A DNA stretch of 64,000 bases. Origin: Planococcus citri. Lineage: Eukaryota > Arthropoda > Insecta > Hemiptera > Pseudococcidae. The position numbers were made by a program, and so were the translations under genes. Under the pieces are notes generated by a model. The model was given only the letters and a program-made list of their open reading frames with translations, did not search any database and was not told the DNA's origin. Positions 33,110 to 45,480 of this stretch are shown in pieces (the first letter of the stretch is position 1; the number at the start of each line of letters is the position of its first letter). The stretch lies in the NCBI RefSeq assembly GCF_950023065.1, contig NC_088678.1, positions 14,870,580-14,934,579 of the forward strand. Reading direction: 5' to 3'.

Positions 33110-34215
33110 AACCCCTGACACCTTTTCCGGGCAACCTATATTGCAACCGGGGGTCAAAATTTTGAAATTTTCTAAAAGATCGAAATTTTTTTTTGAAAAA
33201 TATTTTTGATTTTTTGATGAATATTGGTCGCATTGTGTCTATTGAGTAGTAAAAAGCCATTTTCAATCGGTTTTTCAATTTATTGGCGATTTTATCTCGC
33301 ATTTAAAGTAGGCAAAAACAGCCAATTTCAAGATATTTCGCGATTTGTTTTAATTTTTACAAATTTGTTATTCATTTGAAGTCTAGGATGCCTTTTGTCA
33401 CTATATGACTTGAAATGACCCCTCCCCCCCCACCATCTCCAGAAATTCTCAAATAGCGCACAATTTCGATAGAAAATTTTTATTGGTATTCGTAATCTTG
33501 AAAAATACATAGGTACTTGTGATTTTCTCACTTAATACCCCGATTACCATACTTTGTGCGGCCATTTCAATTAAATTGTCTAGATTCTCTCTCTATTTGC
33601 TTTTGAGTTCAATTTTTTCAAACATCTACTGAATCGTAGTGAGAGAAGAAATTCTAAAATTTAATCAGAATTCCTTCAAAAAAGACGTTTACAGGGTATT
33701 CAAAGCTAATGGGAACAAATCTAAAATATGTAGAATTTCTGATGGTACCTGAAATAGCGCAATAAAACTGGCGAGAAATCGAAAAAAAAAAACACCAAAA
33801 TATCTCTAGAAATGGTGATTTTGAATAATTGTAGTCTCCCGTGGGGGGAAGGTTCTTGAATTTTTCAGTTTTGGAAAAATTCGGAACGTGCAAACTCTCA
33901 TTACCAATTTCGTGGCTTTTTATAGATTATAGGTTCTTCAAATAAATAACGAATTTGTAAAAATTAAAACAAATCGCGAAATATCTTGAAAATGGCAGTT
34001 TTTGCCTACCTACTTTAAAAAAGAGAGATAAAATCTCCAATAAAGTGAAAAAACCCGATTGAAAATGGCTTTTTACTACTCAATAGACACAATGCGACCA
34101 ATATTCATCAAAAAAATCAAGAATATGTATTTTTTAAAAAAAAATTTTGATTTTTTTGAAAATTTCAAAATTTTGAACCCCGGTTGCAAAGTTTTGGGTG
34201 AAGTCTGGGGCCCCA
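33110..34215. repeat. Foldback-type inverted repeat, arms about 270 bp
   Basis: The arm 33120-33390 and the arm 33930-34195 are inverted copies; both carry AATATTGGTCGCATTGTGTC or its complement, AAATGGCTTTTTACTACTCAA or its complement, and AAACAAATCGCGAAATATCTTG or its complement. The about 540 bp between them is not coding. Precise ends and target duplication were not determined. Confidence 0.6.
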
Positions 34216-34309
34216 AATTTCTCCTACAGTCTTTTGAGGTCCCCCTCACAACTTTTTAGCACCCCCCTCACCAAATTTCCCCAAAAAAGTCAAAGACGGC
34301 ACACCCTAG

Positions 34310-35063
34310 GGTTCACCCCTCGCCCCCCGAGCGTTTTGGAATATGGCAAAAGTTGGCAATTTAGAATGTCAATTCGGCAAATTGGCAATTATGAGTGTTC
34401 AATGATGACTTGACAACTCTGAGATTTGTAAATTTGTGACTGAAAACTCATTGGAAATTGAATAAGTTTACTATACTTTCAACTTCTTTATTCTACACGT
34501 GGTGAAAAGGAAAGTAAGCGTCCAAAATTGTTAAAAGACACTATTTTTCAGATGTACGTATGTGATTTCCCAACAAATTGTCGGCCCCGCTTCGTTCGGG
34601 CAATACTTCAAGCTTCTCTTCATATTGTAATGAAAAATTGCCAATCCCCTTCCCTCCAACAAGTAAAATTGGTTTGCTGCGCCCATGAAAAACTGATGTA
34701 TACTTAGTTGGCACATACAACTAATGCACTTAATAGGTTCAACAAAATGTAAGAAAATTTGAAAAAAATAAATAAATGTTTCACCCATCAACGCCCTCCA
34801 TCTCCCAATTCTCTTTTTTGCACCAGTAACACAAATTGCATTAGGAATTAGATTAAAGAATCCTTTACAAAGACCGTTTTACATCGTCAATTTTTCGTCA
34901 TTTTTGACGATGGTGAGATTTAATAAGCATTTGCAGAAATGCAGGTAAAAGTTGGGGCAGAAAGGTGAAATTTTACGAGGTCGCTTGCCGTTTTAAAGCT
35001 ATATACCTATTTAATTGAGAAAGCTCGAACATGTAAATGACGTCTATGCGTGGCTCTAACATT
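34310..35063. repeat. 3' flank of copy 3, shared with copies 5 and 7
   Basis: The segments with GGCAAATTGGCAATTATGAGTG, ACAACTCTGAGATTTGT and AGGTCG..TTTTAAAGCTATA recur at 45890-46570 and, split by a Helentron-like element, at 52440-52798 and 54544-54899. This shows that 3' flanks were duplicated along with the genes. Confidence 0.65.
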
Positions 35064-37091
35064 TTAAGGGGAAAATTTTTCAAGCAATATTTGTTTTAAA
35101 TCTCGAGGTTGAGCTACCACTTCTGAATACTGTGGAACACCGTTTGCAAATGGCAGCACAATCCAGCTGTTCAGCTTTGCTGATCCTTCATGAAACGCAT
35201 AATTGAGACCCAACAAGCAGAAATTAATTTGACTTCCTGTCGCACGTGTAAAAGATTTTGGATGATCTTTGGAATATTGAAGGAGCTGTTTAATAATTGG
35301 AAAAACAGTTTCATTCGTGTTATTCGTAGTTCGGATTTTGATGATATAATTAACCTTCAAACCCGTTGTCTGAAGAGTATCTAAGTTTCCTCCATCGGCT
35401 GTCGAATTAGTATCAGTGTTGAAATTTACACCTTCTTGATAGTTAATGCGGGCAGTACGTAGAAAAAATCCCAGCCTTCTCGCCATCTCTTCTGGATTTA
35501 TATATTTGCTTTCGTTGTATCCGTTAATATAGGATTGCAACTTGAAAATGCTCAAAATACCCATCGCCTTTTCAGTATCTCTGTTTGACATTGCGTTACT
35601 GAATTCTACAAGTTCATTAGAGTAATCATCGTGGATAAATTTGTTTTCATCTGGAAGATACATTGCCAAATGATACTCCATTAATTCTTCCATCTCCTTA
35701 TTCGGAAATTTCAACGTTATACTATTCCAACACATATAATCAATTACTTCACATTTGTAGTTAGAAATGGTGTAATACCCATTCGACAACATCCACCATT
35801 TCTGCGGATTCTCATTATTGAGTTCAGGTTTTTCGTCAGTAATTGGGTAATAATAAGTTAAATTCACGTTATTGAGTGAATCCCAGGTTTGTGCCCCCTT
35901 ATAGAACTGCTCGACTATGAAATGCAATGAATATTCTGGCAGATGGTAATTGCTGAATTTTCGTTGGCGTAAACTTTCCAACGTAGAGACTGGGTTAAAA
36001 ACTTCACTCGCGTCGCATTCCTCCGAAAATTGGTACCCACCGTACCAGCTTCTCAATTCCTCTAAAAGTTTCTCTCCCGGTGACGTGGGATCATCAGATG
36101 CACTTCGAGCATTCACAGTGGTACTTTCCTGTCGAACCCATTCTTCCAAGTGCAAACCTAGATTATTTTTTATTTCGTTTTCAGTAAAACCGAATGCTCC
36201 CGCGAGATCTTTATCAAATGAAAGGTCACTGAAGACATTCATTCCTGAACTTCCAAAAATCATTGTATTCAATTTTAACACGCCAGAAAAGAGTGCAAAT
36301 CCAACTTCCTCTCTGCTGCTCTTGATAACTGAGTACATATGATCAAGGTGGAATTTAATTTCTGTTGCCAACTTTGTGTTGTTGAGCACTGTGTCAGCAT
36401 ATTGAAATGGATAATCGTACTCATCCACCAATACGATGACTCGTGTGCTGTTGAATTTTCTGTGTAGTTTCCTGATAAGACGGTTTAAATCGAAATATTT
36501 GTCACTACCCTCAACACCATACGATGTCGTATTAACACTATACGTTTTCGCGATACTCTTTAGAAGAAATTGATACTGACTATGAAATTCTTCTTCAGTG
36601 TTGAAGTTTGAAATTTCCCGGAAGTTCAAATGGATTACTGGAAATTCAATCCATTTCGGCAATGGCTCTCCAGTTTTGGGCATGCTCCATGTATAATGTT
36701 CGTACTTCGTATTTCCCACTTCGTCGATTGCTAATCCTTTGAACATGTCTTTGTTTCCTCGAAAGAAATCCGCCACCATTTCTATAAATGTCGTTTTACC
36801 AAAACCGGGAGGGCGCCTAAGAAACCTGTAGCAGTGACAGTTATCCAATAGTTTCATTAAAAATGGTGTCTTGTCAATGTAGAGCAGATTACTTTCCCGA
36901 ATAGTCCGCCAGGTATGATTTCTCAGTGGTAATGGACGTACTGTTTCTTTCAGTGATGTTGGTAGTGTGGACACGTTTGTCGATTCACTTTGGTGAACGG
37001 TCATCAATATTATCGATGGTGAAAACAATGTGAAAAATATCACATCCTTTGCGAAAAGACTCATGTTTGAATACTTCTTTCTTGTAAACAT
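35064..37091 (-). CDS. Secreted AAA-ATPase-like protein, copy 3
   Basis: Intronless gene of 675 codons from ATG at 37091 (MFTRKKYSN), or 666 codons from the internal ATG matching the start of copies 1, 2 and 5 (MSLFAKDVIFF). Starting at the internal ATG puts the hydrophobic stretch VIFFTLFSPSIILM at the very N-terminus, as a signal peptide needs. Positions in the long form: LRNHTW 56-61, YIDKTPFL 71-78, P-loop RRPPGFGKTT 92-101, FFRGNKDMFKGLAI 109-122, Walker B VIVLVDEYDYPF 218-229, WYGGYQFSE 349-357, FNPVSTLESL 365-374, nuclease-like region about 560-650 with IIKIRTT where bacterial homologues have E-x-K. It probably binds ATP; the nuclease role is doubtful. The 5' flank carries a block conserved in copies 4-7. 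Confidence 0.85.
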   Translation of the reverse strand: MFTRKKYSNMSLFAKDVIFFTLFSPSIILMTVHQSESTNVSTLPTSLKETVRPLPLRNHTWRTIRESNLLYIDKTPFLMKLLDNCHCYRFLRRPPGFGKTTFIEMVADFFRGNKDMFKGLAIDEVGNTKYEHYTWSMPKTGEPLPKWIEFPVIHLNFREISNFNTEEEFHSQYQFLLKSIAKTYSVNTTSYGVEGSDKYFDLNRLIRKLHRKFNSTRVIVLVDEYDYPFQYADTVLNNTKLATEIKFHLDHMYSVIKSSREEVGFALFSGVLKLNTMIFGSSGMNVFSDLSFDKDLAGAFGFTENEIKNNLGLHLEEWVRQESTTVNARSASDDPTSPGEKLLEELRSWYGGYQFSEECDASEVFNPVSTLESLRQRKFSNYHLPEYSLHFIVEQFYKGAQTWDSLNNVNLTYYYPITDEKPELNNENPQKWWMLSNGYYTISNYKCEVIDYMCWNSITLKFPNKEMEELMEYHLAMYLPDENKFIHDDYSNELVEFSNAMSNRDTEKAMGILSIFKLQSYINGYNESKYINPEEMARRLGFFLRTARINYQEGVNFNTDTNSTADGGNLDTLQTTGLKVNYIIKIRTTNNTNETVFPIIKQLLQYSKDHPKSFTRATGSQINFCLLGLNYAFHEGSAKLNSWIVLPFANGVPQYSEVVAQPRDLKQILLEKFSP

Positions 37092-37164
37092 GATTTTGAA
37101 AATGTTTACCTATGTACATTAGATGATAAAATTATGAGGATGAAAAAATAAAAATTGAGGTGGA

Positions 37165-37205
37165 ATGTCAAAATGATACGAGACACGACATGTGTATGAA
37201 AGAAA
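37165..37205 (-). promoter_or_regulatory. Conserved upstream block of copy 3
   Basis: ATACGAGACACGACATGTGT and its surroundings lie about 75-110 bp upstream of the start and recur at the same place before copies 4, 5, 6 and 7. It could be 5' UTR or core promoter; conservation may also just reflect recent duplication. Confidence 0.35.
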
Positions 37206-37489
37206 CTTCTGTACTAATTAAACTAGATATTCTGTATTCAGGAACGGTTTCATTCATCTACTGAGACTGATATAGTATCTTCTGATAATCTTTTTATAGA
37301 AACGATAAAAATTGTGTTTGCTCCATTCAGTTGCGGTTCAGATTTTTGTAATTGCTTTAAATCCATTTGATTTCCTCGCCATTTCCAACATTTTCGTGCT
37401 CGCTAAAAAATTTCCGAACTGAACAAAGTTACATCGAATGAGTATGCAATAATATGCCACCAGCCAAAAGTCCTGGTTCTAAAGCGCAT

Positions 37490-37960
37490 TATTCGATTCT
37501 TGGAGGATAAATTAAAATTTTACTAAATTGACGTAGAAAGCTGAAACTCGGCATATACCCCTAACCTCTGTCTTGTATTTACCAAATCGAGTGGAAGCGT
37601 CTTCAACCCTTGGGAGCTATTGAGGAACAGCGAATTTTTAAAATTTTCTATCGATGGTCTTGAACTGGAACGCACCTATTATGGAAAAATGGTGCGTATT
37701 CGGTCGAATGAGTTACTAACAACCACTAATTCTCGAGCATACATGCCTAAGTTACTTTGTGCAGATTTTATGACCTTTTTTTTTTTTTTTTTTTGTTTAG
37801 AAAACTGAATGTTCAAAAGGTTGTGGGAAGCTCCCAAACGACTTGAAACCGTCTCCATTTTTGGTTTTCCAATTTTATTTGGTGGAAATGTCCAAGTTTC
37901 AAAAATCTGCTTTAGGCTGCAGAACTGCTGAAGTAGGTTCGATTTTATAACGCAGTGATG
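37490..37960. repeat. Diverged TGGAGGCTCCA-family remnant upstream of copy 3
   Basis: Contains AAAATTTTACTAAATTGAC..AGAAAGCTGAAA and AAATCTGCTTTAGGCTGCAG. The T-run at 37769-37798, followed by TTTAGAAAACTGAA, is the uninterrupted counterpart of the Helentron-like insertion at 43297-45094. Confidence 0.55.
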
Positions 37961-40454
37961 CCAACATTTTAGGTTTCAAAAACTTGAGAAAAATTGCCAA
38001 AAATTCCTAAATTTTGTGCGATTTTTTGAAATTGGCAATAAAAATCAAAAATAATTGCATAGAATGGACGCAGAATCTCAAATAATTTAATTTTGGACTG
38101 GGTCGTCATTTTTCTCAAAACAAATTGGGTACAGGGGCTACAGTAAAAATAACACGGTTTTCTCGAAAATACCTCAACTTTAAATGTTGGCATCACTGCG
38201 TTCTAAAATATTTCCTCAGTTTCAGACACATATTTTTCAACATTTTTTCGTCATTAAAGCGAAACATTTGCGAAGAAAATATTTTCAAAACACCAACTAC
38301 TAATAGATACCCCCCCCCCAAAAAAAGATTTGCAAATTTTCAATCGCTCTGTGGAACCTTGAAAGTGGCCTTGGATTTTGACGACAATAACATAGATCGA
38401 CGCAGAATCTCAAATATGTACTTTTATTATACTGTCTCCTCCGTATATTTTGAGTGAATTCAGAATTTTTGTTTCAAAACTCGTTGATCGCTTTTTTTTG
38501 GTGGTGCCGTGACACAGAAAACACAATTTTGAGTGTTACTTGAGTTTTTGAAGATGGCCCAACTGGAGGGAAAATTTGAAAAAAAAATACCAATTATAGT
38601 ACCTACCCATGCAGGCAGATGTATTTTTGAAAAAAAAATCATGTGCTCGAATTATGTTTGGAGATACGGCGGTTTCAAACTTCCTTTTGTCAATATCTCC
38701 CTCCAGAGGTACCAACAATTTTTGAAAAAAAATCACGTTGCTAGAATGATATCTTCTTCAAGTATTTTTAGTGAATACAGATTTTTTTCAAAACTCGTTG
38801 AAGCATGATTTTTTTCCCCCCGATAAAAAGCGTTTTTTCGCTATTGTGAGCAATGGACGTGGGGATGGGGGGAATTTTTTTGGCTCCAACATGTTTTTTA
38901 AAGGTACCCAACAATGTTTCATCAAAATTTCGGAAATCCGAAGACAGGGGCATTTCACCTACCTATTTTACCCAGAAATACCCTTCCTGCTATCTTGATA
39001 TAAGCAAAAATACTTCTGCGCGTGTGCGTGGTGTAAATGAATTTTAAATTACACATTCTGAGGTAAAATTTCACGCTGAACTACTTGGTTCTCTTCGTGC
39101 GATTTCGGCCATTTGTCCATATTTTTGGAGAAAAACGTAAAAAACGTGTTTGTTTGAGAGTTTTTTGAGCTTTTGAGCTTGACCCACCACTCCAAACGGC
39201 CGGGTGATGATTTCTATAGAAAGTAGACCTAAAGATACATATTTGACGAGAAAATCGTTTTGGTATGTTTTTTCGTTCCGGAGTAATGTCGATTTAAAGT
39301 TTTCTTTTGTCCCCCCTTCTCCCCCATGCGATGAAAAATTCTGAAAAAATTCAGGGAGGTACCCCCATGTATCCTCTAACTATATTCGTTTACAGAATAA
39401 ATTCATCTCAAACACGCGCTGATGCAGAATTTTTCCCCTGAAAAACGCGTTTTTCGGCCCCCCTGGATGAGGGGGGTGGGGTTGGGAGCGGATTATGGGC
39501 CCAAAATTATTTATTGAGGGTACTAAACATACCCTGTGAGTTTCATCGAAATCCGAGGTTAAGGGCATTTTGCCTATCTTATCCGGGGGTACCCTTTATT
39601 GGGCTAGTGATATCTTCATGCTTGACCTTTCGATCTAGCTTGGTCCAGTTCAAACATTTTTGGGCAAGCTAGATACCTTTCTTGTTGGAATTTGGAGAAA
39701 ATTTTCGTGCTCAGTCCTCGTCCTTTACCCGTTTCGAGAATATACGATGACTCGTTTTTTGTTTTCGTGTGTTTTGGGTATTGGATGCCCATGATCTCTC
39801 AGAAGAAGTATACGTAGAGATAAAATATCCGGAGATGGCTTTTTGAGAGTCGGGAAAGTGCATGGTTCTCTTTGGTCAAAATGTCTCAAAAAGTAACTAT
39901 CACCTCGATTTTTGAAAAAAAAAAAAGAAAAAGAAATACCAGGGCAAAGCAACCATTGAAAAAAAATTGCCAATTTGATCTCGGCACAGCCCTCGCATTT
40001 GCAATCAAATCATCTCATCCATTGCTTTTTAAAATGAAAATTTTAATAATCTTTCAATTTTGTCAGGTTCTTTATAAACAGTAAGTTGTACATATTTAAT
40101 TACAATTGAAAAGAAATGTGTATACAAATCATAACTTTTTTACGCGTTTGAAAAGTATCATGTCGGAAAGGCATGAAAATGTTTCTCAAAGAAGATAGAA
40201 ATGGTTCATCTCCTTTAAAAATAACTTTATTTCCATAATATGTATTTAATTGCTTACCACAGCTACTTTTTTCACCTATTCAGGTAGGTACAAGGTATAC
40301 TATTCAATCTCAAAATTTTAAAAAATCAAATTGAAGGAAGAGAACTGACATACCTACTTACAACAATTTGATGTCTTAGTTACATACCTATTAAGTAAAT
40401 TATTATCAAACACCACATTCGCAAAAATAATGGCGCCCATGAGTGGCTAACATT
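37961..40454. other. Gene-free, repeat-rich spacer between copies 3 and 4
   Basis: Holds diverged tandem-like phrases (TTTTTTCAAAACTCGTTGA near 38473 and 38785; ATGCAGAATTTTTCCCC near 39422) and, at 39600-39960, a block with GAGCTAGATACCT, TTTACCCGTTTC and GATGACTCGTTTTTTGTTTTC that recurs at 45480-45800, 52160-52430 and 57870-58200. No credible coding frame. Confidence 0.45.
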
Positions 40455-42423
40455 TTAAGAGGAAAATTTTTCAAGCAATATTTGTTTTAAATCTCAAGGT
40501 TGAGCTACCACATCTGAATACTGTGGAACACCGTTTGCAAATGGCAGCACAACCCAACTGTTCAGCTTTGCTGATCCTTCATGAAACACATAATTGAGAC
40601 CCAAGAAGCAGAAATTGGTTTGATTTCCTGTCGCGTGTGATAAGGATCTTGGATGATCTTTGGAAAACTGAAGGAATTGCGTGATAATTGGAAAAACAGT
40701 TTCATTCGTGTTATTCGTAGTTCGGATTTTGATGATATAATTAACCTTCAAATCGGTTGTCTGCATAGTATCTAAGTTTCCTCTATCAGCTGTGCGATTA
40801 GCATCAGTGTTGAACTCTACACCTTCTTGATAGTTAATACGGGCAGTACGTAGAAAAAATCCCAGCCTTCTGACCATCTCTTCTGGATTTATAAAGTTCC
40901 CCTTAACATAGGACTGAAACTTGAAAATGCTCAAAATTTTCATTGCCTTTTCGGTATCTTTGTTTGTCATCGCATTACCGAATTCTTTAAGTTCATTAGA
41001 GTAATCTTCGTGGATAAATTTGTTTTCATGTGGAAGATACATTGCCAAATTATACTCCATTGTTTCTTCCATCTCCTTATTTGGAAATTTCAACATTACA
41101 GATTTCCTACTCCGACCAAGACCATTATAGACATTAAAGTTGGAAATCGTGTAGTACCCATTTGACAACATCCACCATCTCTGCGGAGTCTCATTGAACA
41201 AAGGAAATGTGTCAAAAATTTCGTATAAATAAGATGAATATACGTTATTGAGTAAATTCCAGGGCCATAGCGACTTATAGAACTGCTTCGCCACGAAATG
41301 TAAATAATATTCTGGTATATGGTAGTTGCTGAATTTTTGTTGCCGTAAACTTTCCAAAGTAGAGGCTGGGTTAAAAACTTCACTGGCGTCGCATTCCTCC
41401 GAAAATTGATACCCACCGTACCAGCTTCTCAACTCCTCTAAAAGTTTCTCTCTCGGTGACGTGGGATCATCAGATGCACATCGAGCATTCACAGTGGTGC
41501 TTTTTTGTCGAACCCATTTTTCCAAGTACGGACTTAGATTATTTTTTATTTCATTTTCAGTAAAACCGAATGCTCCCGCGAGATCCTTATCAAATGAAAG
41601 GTCACTAAAGTCATACGTTCTTGCACTTCCAATAACCACTGTATTCAATTTTAACACGCCAGCAAAGAGTGCTAGATCAACTTCATGACTGTCCTTGATG
41701 ACTGAGAACATACTCTCAAGGTGGGATTTCATTCTTGTTGCCAATTCTGTATTGTTGAGCACTGTGTAAGCATGTTGATATGGATAATCGTGCTCATCCA
41801 CCAATACACAGACTGGTGTGTAGTTGAATTTGTTGTGTAGTTTCGAGATAAGACGTTTTAAATCGAAATATTTGTCACTAGCATCGACACTATACGTTTC
41901 CGCGATACTTTTTAGAAGAAATTGATAATGAGCACGAAATTCTTCTACTGTGTTGAACTTTGGGATTTCCCGGAAGTTCAAATGGATTACTGGAAATTCA
42001 ATCCATTTCGGCAATGGCTCTCCAGTTTCGGACACAGATATACTCCATTCACTATACTTCGTATTCCCCACTTCGTCAATTGCTAATCCTTTGAACATGT
42101 CTTTGTTCCCTCGAAAGATATCCGCCGCCATTTCTATAAATGTCGTTTTACCAAAGAATCACGCACATGTGATTTTGCAATAGCTGCATTAAAAATGGTG
42201 TCTTGTCAATGTAGAGTAAATCACTTTTCCGAATAACACGCCAGGTATGATTTCTCAGCGGCAATTGACGTACTGTTTCTTCCAGTGATGTTGGTGATGT
42301 GGATACGTTTGTCGATTCACTTTGGTGAACGGTCATTACTATTGTTAATGTTGAAAACAATTTGAAAAATATCACAGCTTTCTCGAAAAGTGCCATGTTT
42401 GAATATTCTTTTCTTGTCAGCAT
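40455..42423 (-). pseudogene. AAA-ATPase-like gene copy 4, disrupted
   Basis: Two lesions break an otherwise well-preserved copy. Near 42155, 17 nt are missing relative to copy 6, removing the RRPPGF half of the P-loop and shifting the frame; the N-terminal frame (42148-42423, MLTRKEYSNMALFEKAV) ends just after VIL, and the remaining frame resumes at KTTFIEMAA (up to about 42150). At 40494-40496 a TGA replaces the CGA arginine codon present in copies 3, 5, 6 and 7, removing the last 13 residues (homologous stop at 40455). Between the lesions the frame is open for over 500 codons, with LVDEHDYPY, WYGGYQFSE and IIKIRTT, so the damage is recent. Closest relative is copy 6. An assembly error is possible for one lesion but unlikely for both. 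Confidence 0.85.
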
Positions 42424-42499
42424 GATTGTAATTTTGAAAATCTTTACATTGAATGAGAAAATAATGGAATTAAAAAATAAAAATTGAGGTGAAATGTAA

Positions 42500-42540
42500 A
42501 AATGGTACGAGACACTACGATGTGTATGGAATAAACTTAT
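42500..42540 (-). promoter_or_regulatory. Conserved upstream block of copy 4
   Basis: GGTACGAGACACTACGATGT, the counterpart of the block before copy 3. The whole 5' flank to about 43160 matches that of copy 6 closely. Confidence 0.3.
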
Positions 42541-43296
42541 TCTGTAAGTATAGGTACTAAAATTTTTTGTTCTCGTGATTTATACTCCGTACAATTTTAT
42601 TATCGAGATGAAATCATTATTATTTTTATGTTTTCATAATTAAATTAGATAACCAGTATTTAGAAACTGTTTTATTCATCTACTGAGATTGATACACTAT
42701 CTTCTGATAATCGTTTTATAGAAACGATGAAAATTGTGATTGCTGGGTTGAATTGCGGTCTTGATTTTTTTTTAGGTCTAATTGCTTTAAATCCAGTTGA
42801 TTTCCTCGTCAGTTTAATCTTTTCCGAAGCCGAAAAAAAATTTCTGAACTGAACAAAGTTACATGAAAAGAGTTCTCAAAAATGTATCTCCAGCCAAAAA
42901 TTATGGTTCTGAATCGTACCTATTACCTATTTGATTTTTGGAGAATTTCTGAAACCCATTTGGGTTAAAAATTGGAGGAAAAATCAAAATTTCACCAAAT
43001 TGACCCATAAAGCTGAAATTTAGCATATACTCTCATCCCTTATTTTCGCGACTTACCAAATCGAGTTGAAACGGTTCGAACCGTTTGGAGTTGTTTAGGA
43101 ACAGTGAATTCTTATAATTTTCCACCATAAAATCACCGGACAAAAACATAGTCTTGAACAAACTGAAACGCACCCATTATGGAGAAATGGTGTGTACTCG
43201 GTCAAATGAATTACTAACATTTAACAAGCACTAATCTCAAGCATAGTTGTTACATGCCTATGTTATTTAGTAGACTACAGATTTTACGACTTTTTT

Positions 43297-45094
43297 AGTG
43301 TGCGTAGCACACTATTGGTTTCGCTTTGAGAAATTGAAATTTCAATTACAATGAATGTTCTCTTAAGCTATCCAACTGTTTTTCGTACCTATTGGACACC
43401 ATTTGAGAATCATTAAGGCGGAGGGTATAGATTTATTTTCATTCAATTCGGATGGGTAATTGCTGAGTAATTGCAATTTTAGTTCATTATTTTAATGCAT
43501 TAAATCCTAAAAAAGGGAAAAGGGGACTTGTAGAACACCTGCCGCTCATTGTACCCTGCTATACCCCCAGTCTATTCCATCACCAGCTGTGTTTCATTGT
43601 ACCCTGTTACACCCCCGGTCTGTTGGCTATAAATTCCAAGTGGGAGTGGTTTTGGTGGGGCGTTTACCAAACAAATATATTATTTTAATGCCCTAACCCT
43701 CGTAGTGAATTCGTGGCTGAGTGGTTAGGGCATGTAGGTAGGAATAGGAAATTTAGGGACCCAGGTTCGAATCCCCGTGAGGTAAGTAGGTAGGTGACAG
43801 ATTTTTCGTAGGAAAATTGGATAGGTAAATGCTTTGGAGTTACCTGTGTAGTACATGATAATGGGGCAAAAATAATGCTGAAATTGAGTTATGAATTATG
43901 ATATCATTTGCTAACTAAAAATTCATTTCATTAATTTTTTGTCTACCTATAGCCATAAGTATAGTAAGAATTACCTTGACATGAATAATTTTTAACTTTT
44001 TACTTATAATTTAAAAATTACTTCAAAATGAGTAATTAAACTAATTTTTGTACAACTGAAACATGTAATTTTTATTATCATGATTTAGTAAAAATTATTA
44101 AAACAAAATGATTTTTACTATTGATACCTAGGTATAGCAAAATTTATTAAAATGATAATTTTTACTATACGATTACAGTAAAAATTATTGAATGGGATCT
44201 GGTACTTAATTGTGCTAAATTCCAGTATTTAGTTAGATTTTCTTGTAAAAATTACCCATATTTTTTTTTCGTGTAATTTAGTTGCAATTCAAATTCTTAA
44301 CATACTTATTTTATAAGATTTAATTCTTAATTTAGAATAAAAAGCAAGTTCTGAAAATTGGTTTGAAAATTTATAAATTTGAAGACAATGGAAATTCTAA
44401 AAAAAATAATATGAAAATTTGTATTTAGAGACGCTGAGAATTCCAAAAATTGATTAAAAGTTCTGTTAGTTGCAGATAATGTGAACTTGAAAATTATATG
44501 AAATAAGTATTGTAATATTTATGAAGAAGATGAGAATTCTGAAAAATTGGAGGCAATGTAAATTCCAAAAATTGAGTAAACGTTTTACTAATTGTGGACA
44601 ATATGAACATGAAAATTGAATTTGAAATTTTTTAATTTAAAGACAATAAGAATTCTGAAAAATTATTCAAAATTTGACTATTTAGAGGCAATGTGAATTC
44701 TAAAAATTGATTGCAAATTTCCTAACACAGCAGCAATGCAAAATTCTGAAAATTTATTGAAAACTTTATGAAATTGTAGCGATGGGGAATTCGGGAAATT
44801 GATTTGAAATTTTGTAAATTTTAAAACAATGCAAACTATGAAAAACAACTAGAAATTTCTTAATTTAGAAGCAATACAAGCTTATAAATTATTCTGAAAT
44901 ACCTATTGTAATTTGGAAAATATGAAAACACTGAAAAACAATTATTATTTTGAAGCAGTGAGAGCAAAAATTCTCATTACTGTGACATGGTTGATTAACC
45001 TATGTACTACCTAGATGTAATATTAACGGTTATAGCTGTAGAAAAGGCAGCTAGCTACGCACACTTTGCAGCTAAGCTTTGCTTAGCTGTCTAG
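43297..45094 (+). mobile_element. Helentron-like non-autonomous element, copy B
   Basis: Same termini as copy A: AGTGTGCGTAGCACACTATTGG at the 5' end, GCTACGCACAC, hairpin CAGCTAAGCTTTGCTTAGCTG and CTAG at the 3' end. It sits in a T-run whose uninterrupted counterpart is at 37769-37798. The core is homologous to copy C in inverted orientation but differs from copy A beyond the first 450 bp. It contains a tRNA-like stretch (43704-43785) and AT-rich sequence; no Rep/helicase. Confidence 0.75.
43704..43785 (+). repeat. tRNA-derived sequence inside Helentron-like copy B
   Basis: GTGGCTGAGTGGTTAGGGC (A-box) and CCAGGTTCGAATCCCC (B-box) lie about 30 bp apart. The flanks do not close a proper acceptor stem. 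The same sequence is in copy C (54055-54140, inverted). Confidence 0.5.
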
Positions 45095-45480
45095 TTTTTT
45101 TTTTTTTTTTAGAAAACTGAAGTTTTTAAAAAGTTGTTGGACGTTCCCAAACGACTTGAATTTGTCACAAGTCGACTCAGCATGTTGATATTAAGGTGCA
45201 AAGCGCAATTCGGCTTTCCAATTTTGTTTGGTGAAATTTTGTGGAAATTTTAAAGTTTCAAAAATCTGCTGGAGGCTGCAGAACTGCTTAAGAAGGTTTG
45301 AAATCGTTTCTACTCTATTTGGTAGGTCGAAAAGAGGGTATTATCTCGAATTTCAGTTTCCTAGGTCAATTTGGTAAATTTTAAATGTTTCCTCCTGCTT
45401 TTTGACTCAAATTTGGTTTCAAAAAATTTACTAAAAATCAAAAAAATACACTTAAGCACCTGAAATTCTGGTTAACGATA
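45095..45480. repeat. TGGAGGCTCCA-family remnant
   Basis: AAATCTGCTGGAGGCTGCAGAACTG and TAGGTCGAAAAGAGGGTATT show a partial, diverged member; related pieces are at 43000-43160, 51990-52150 and 57540-57850. Confidence 0.55.
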
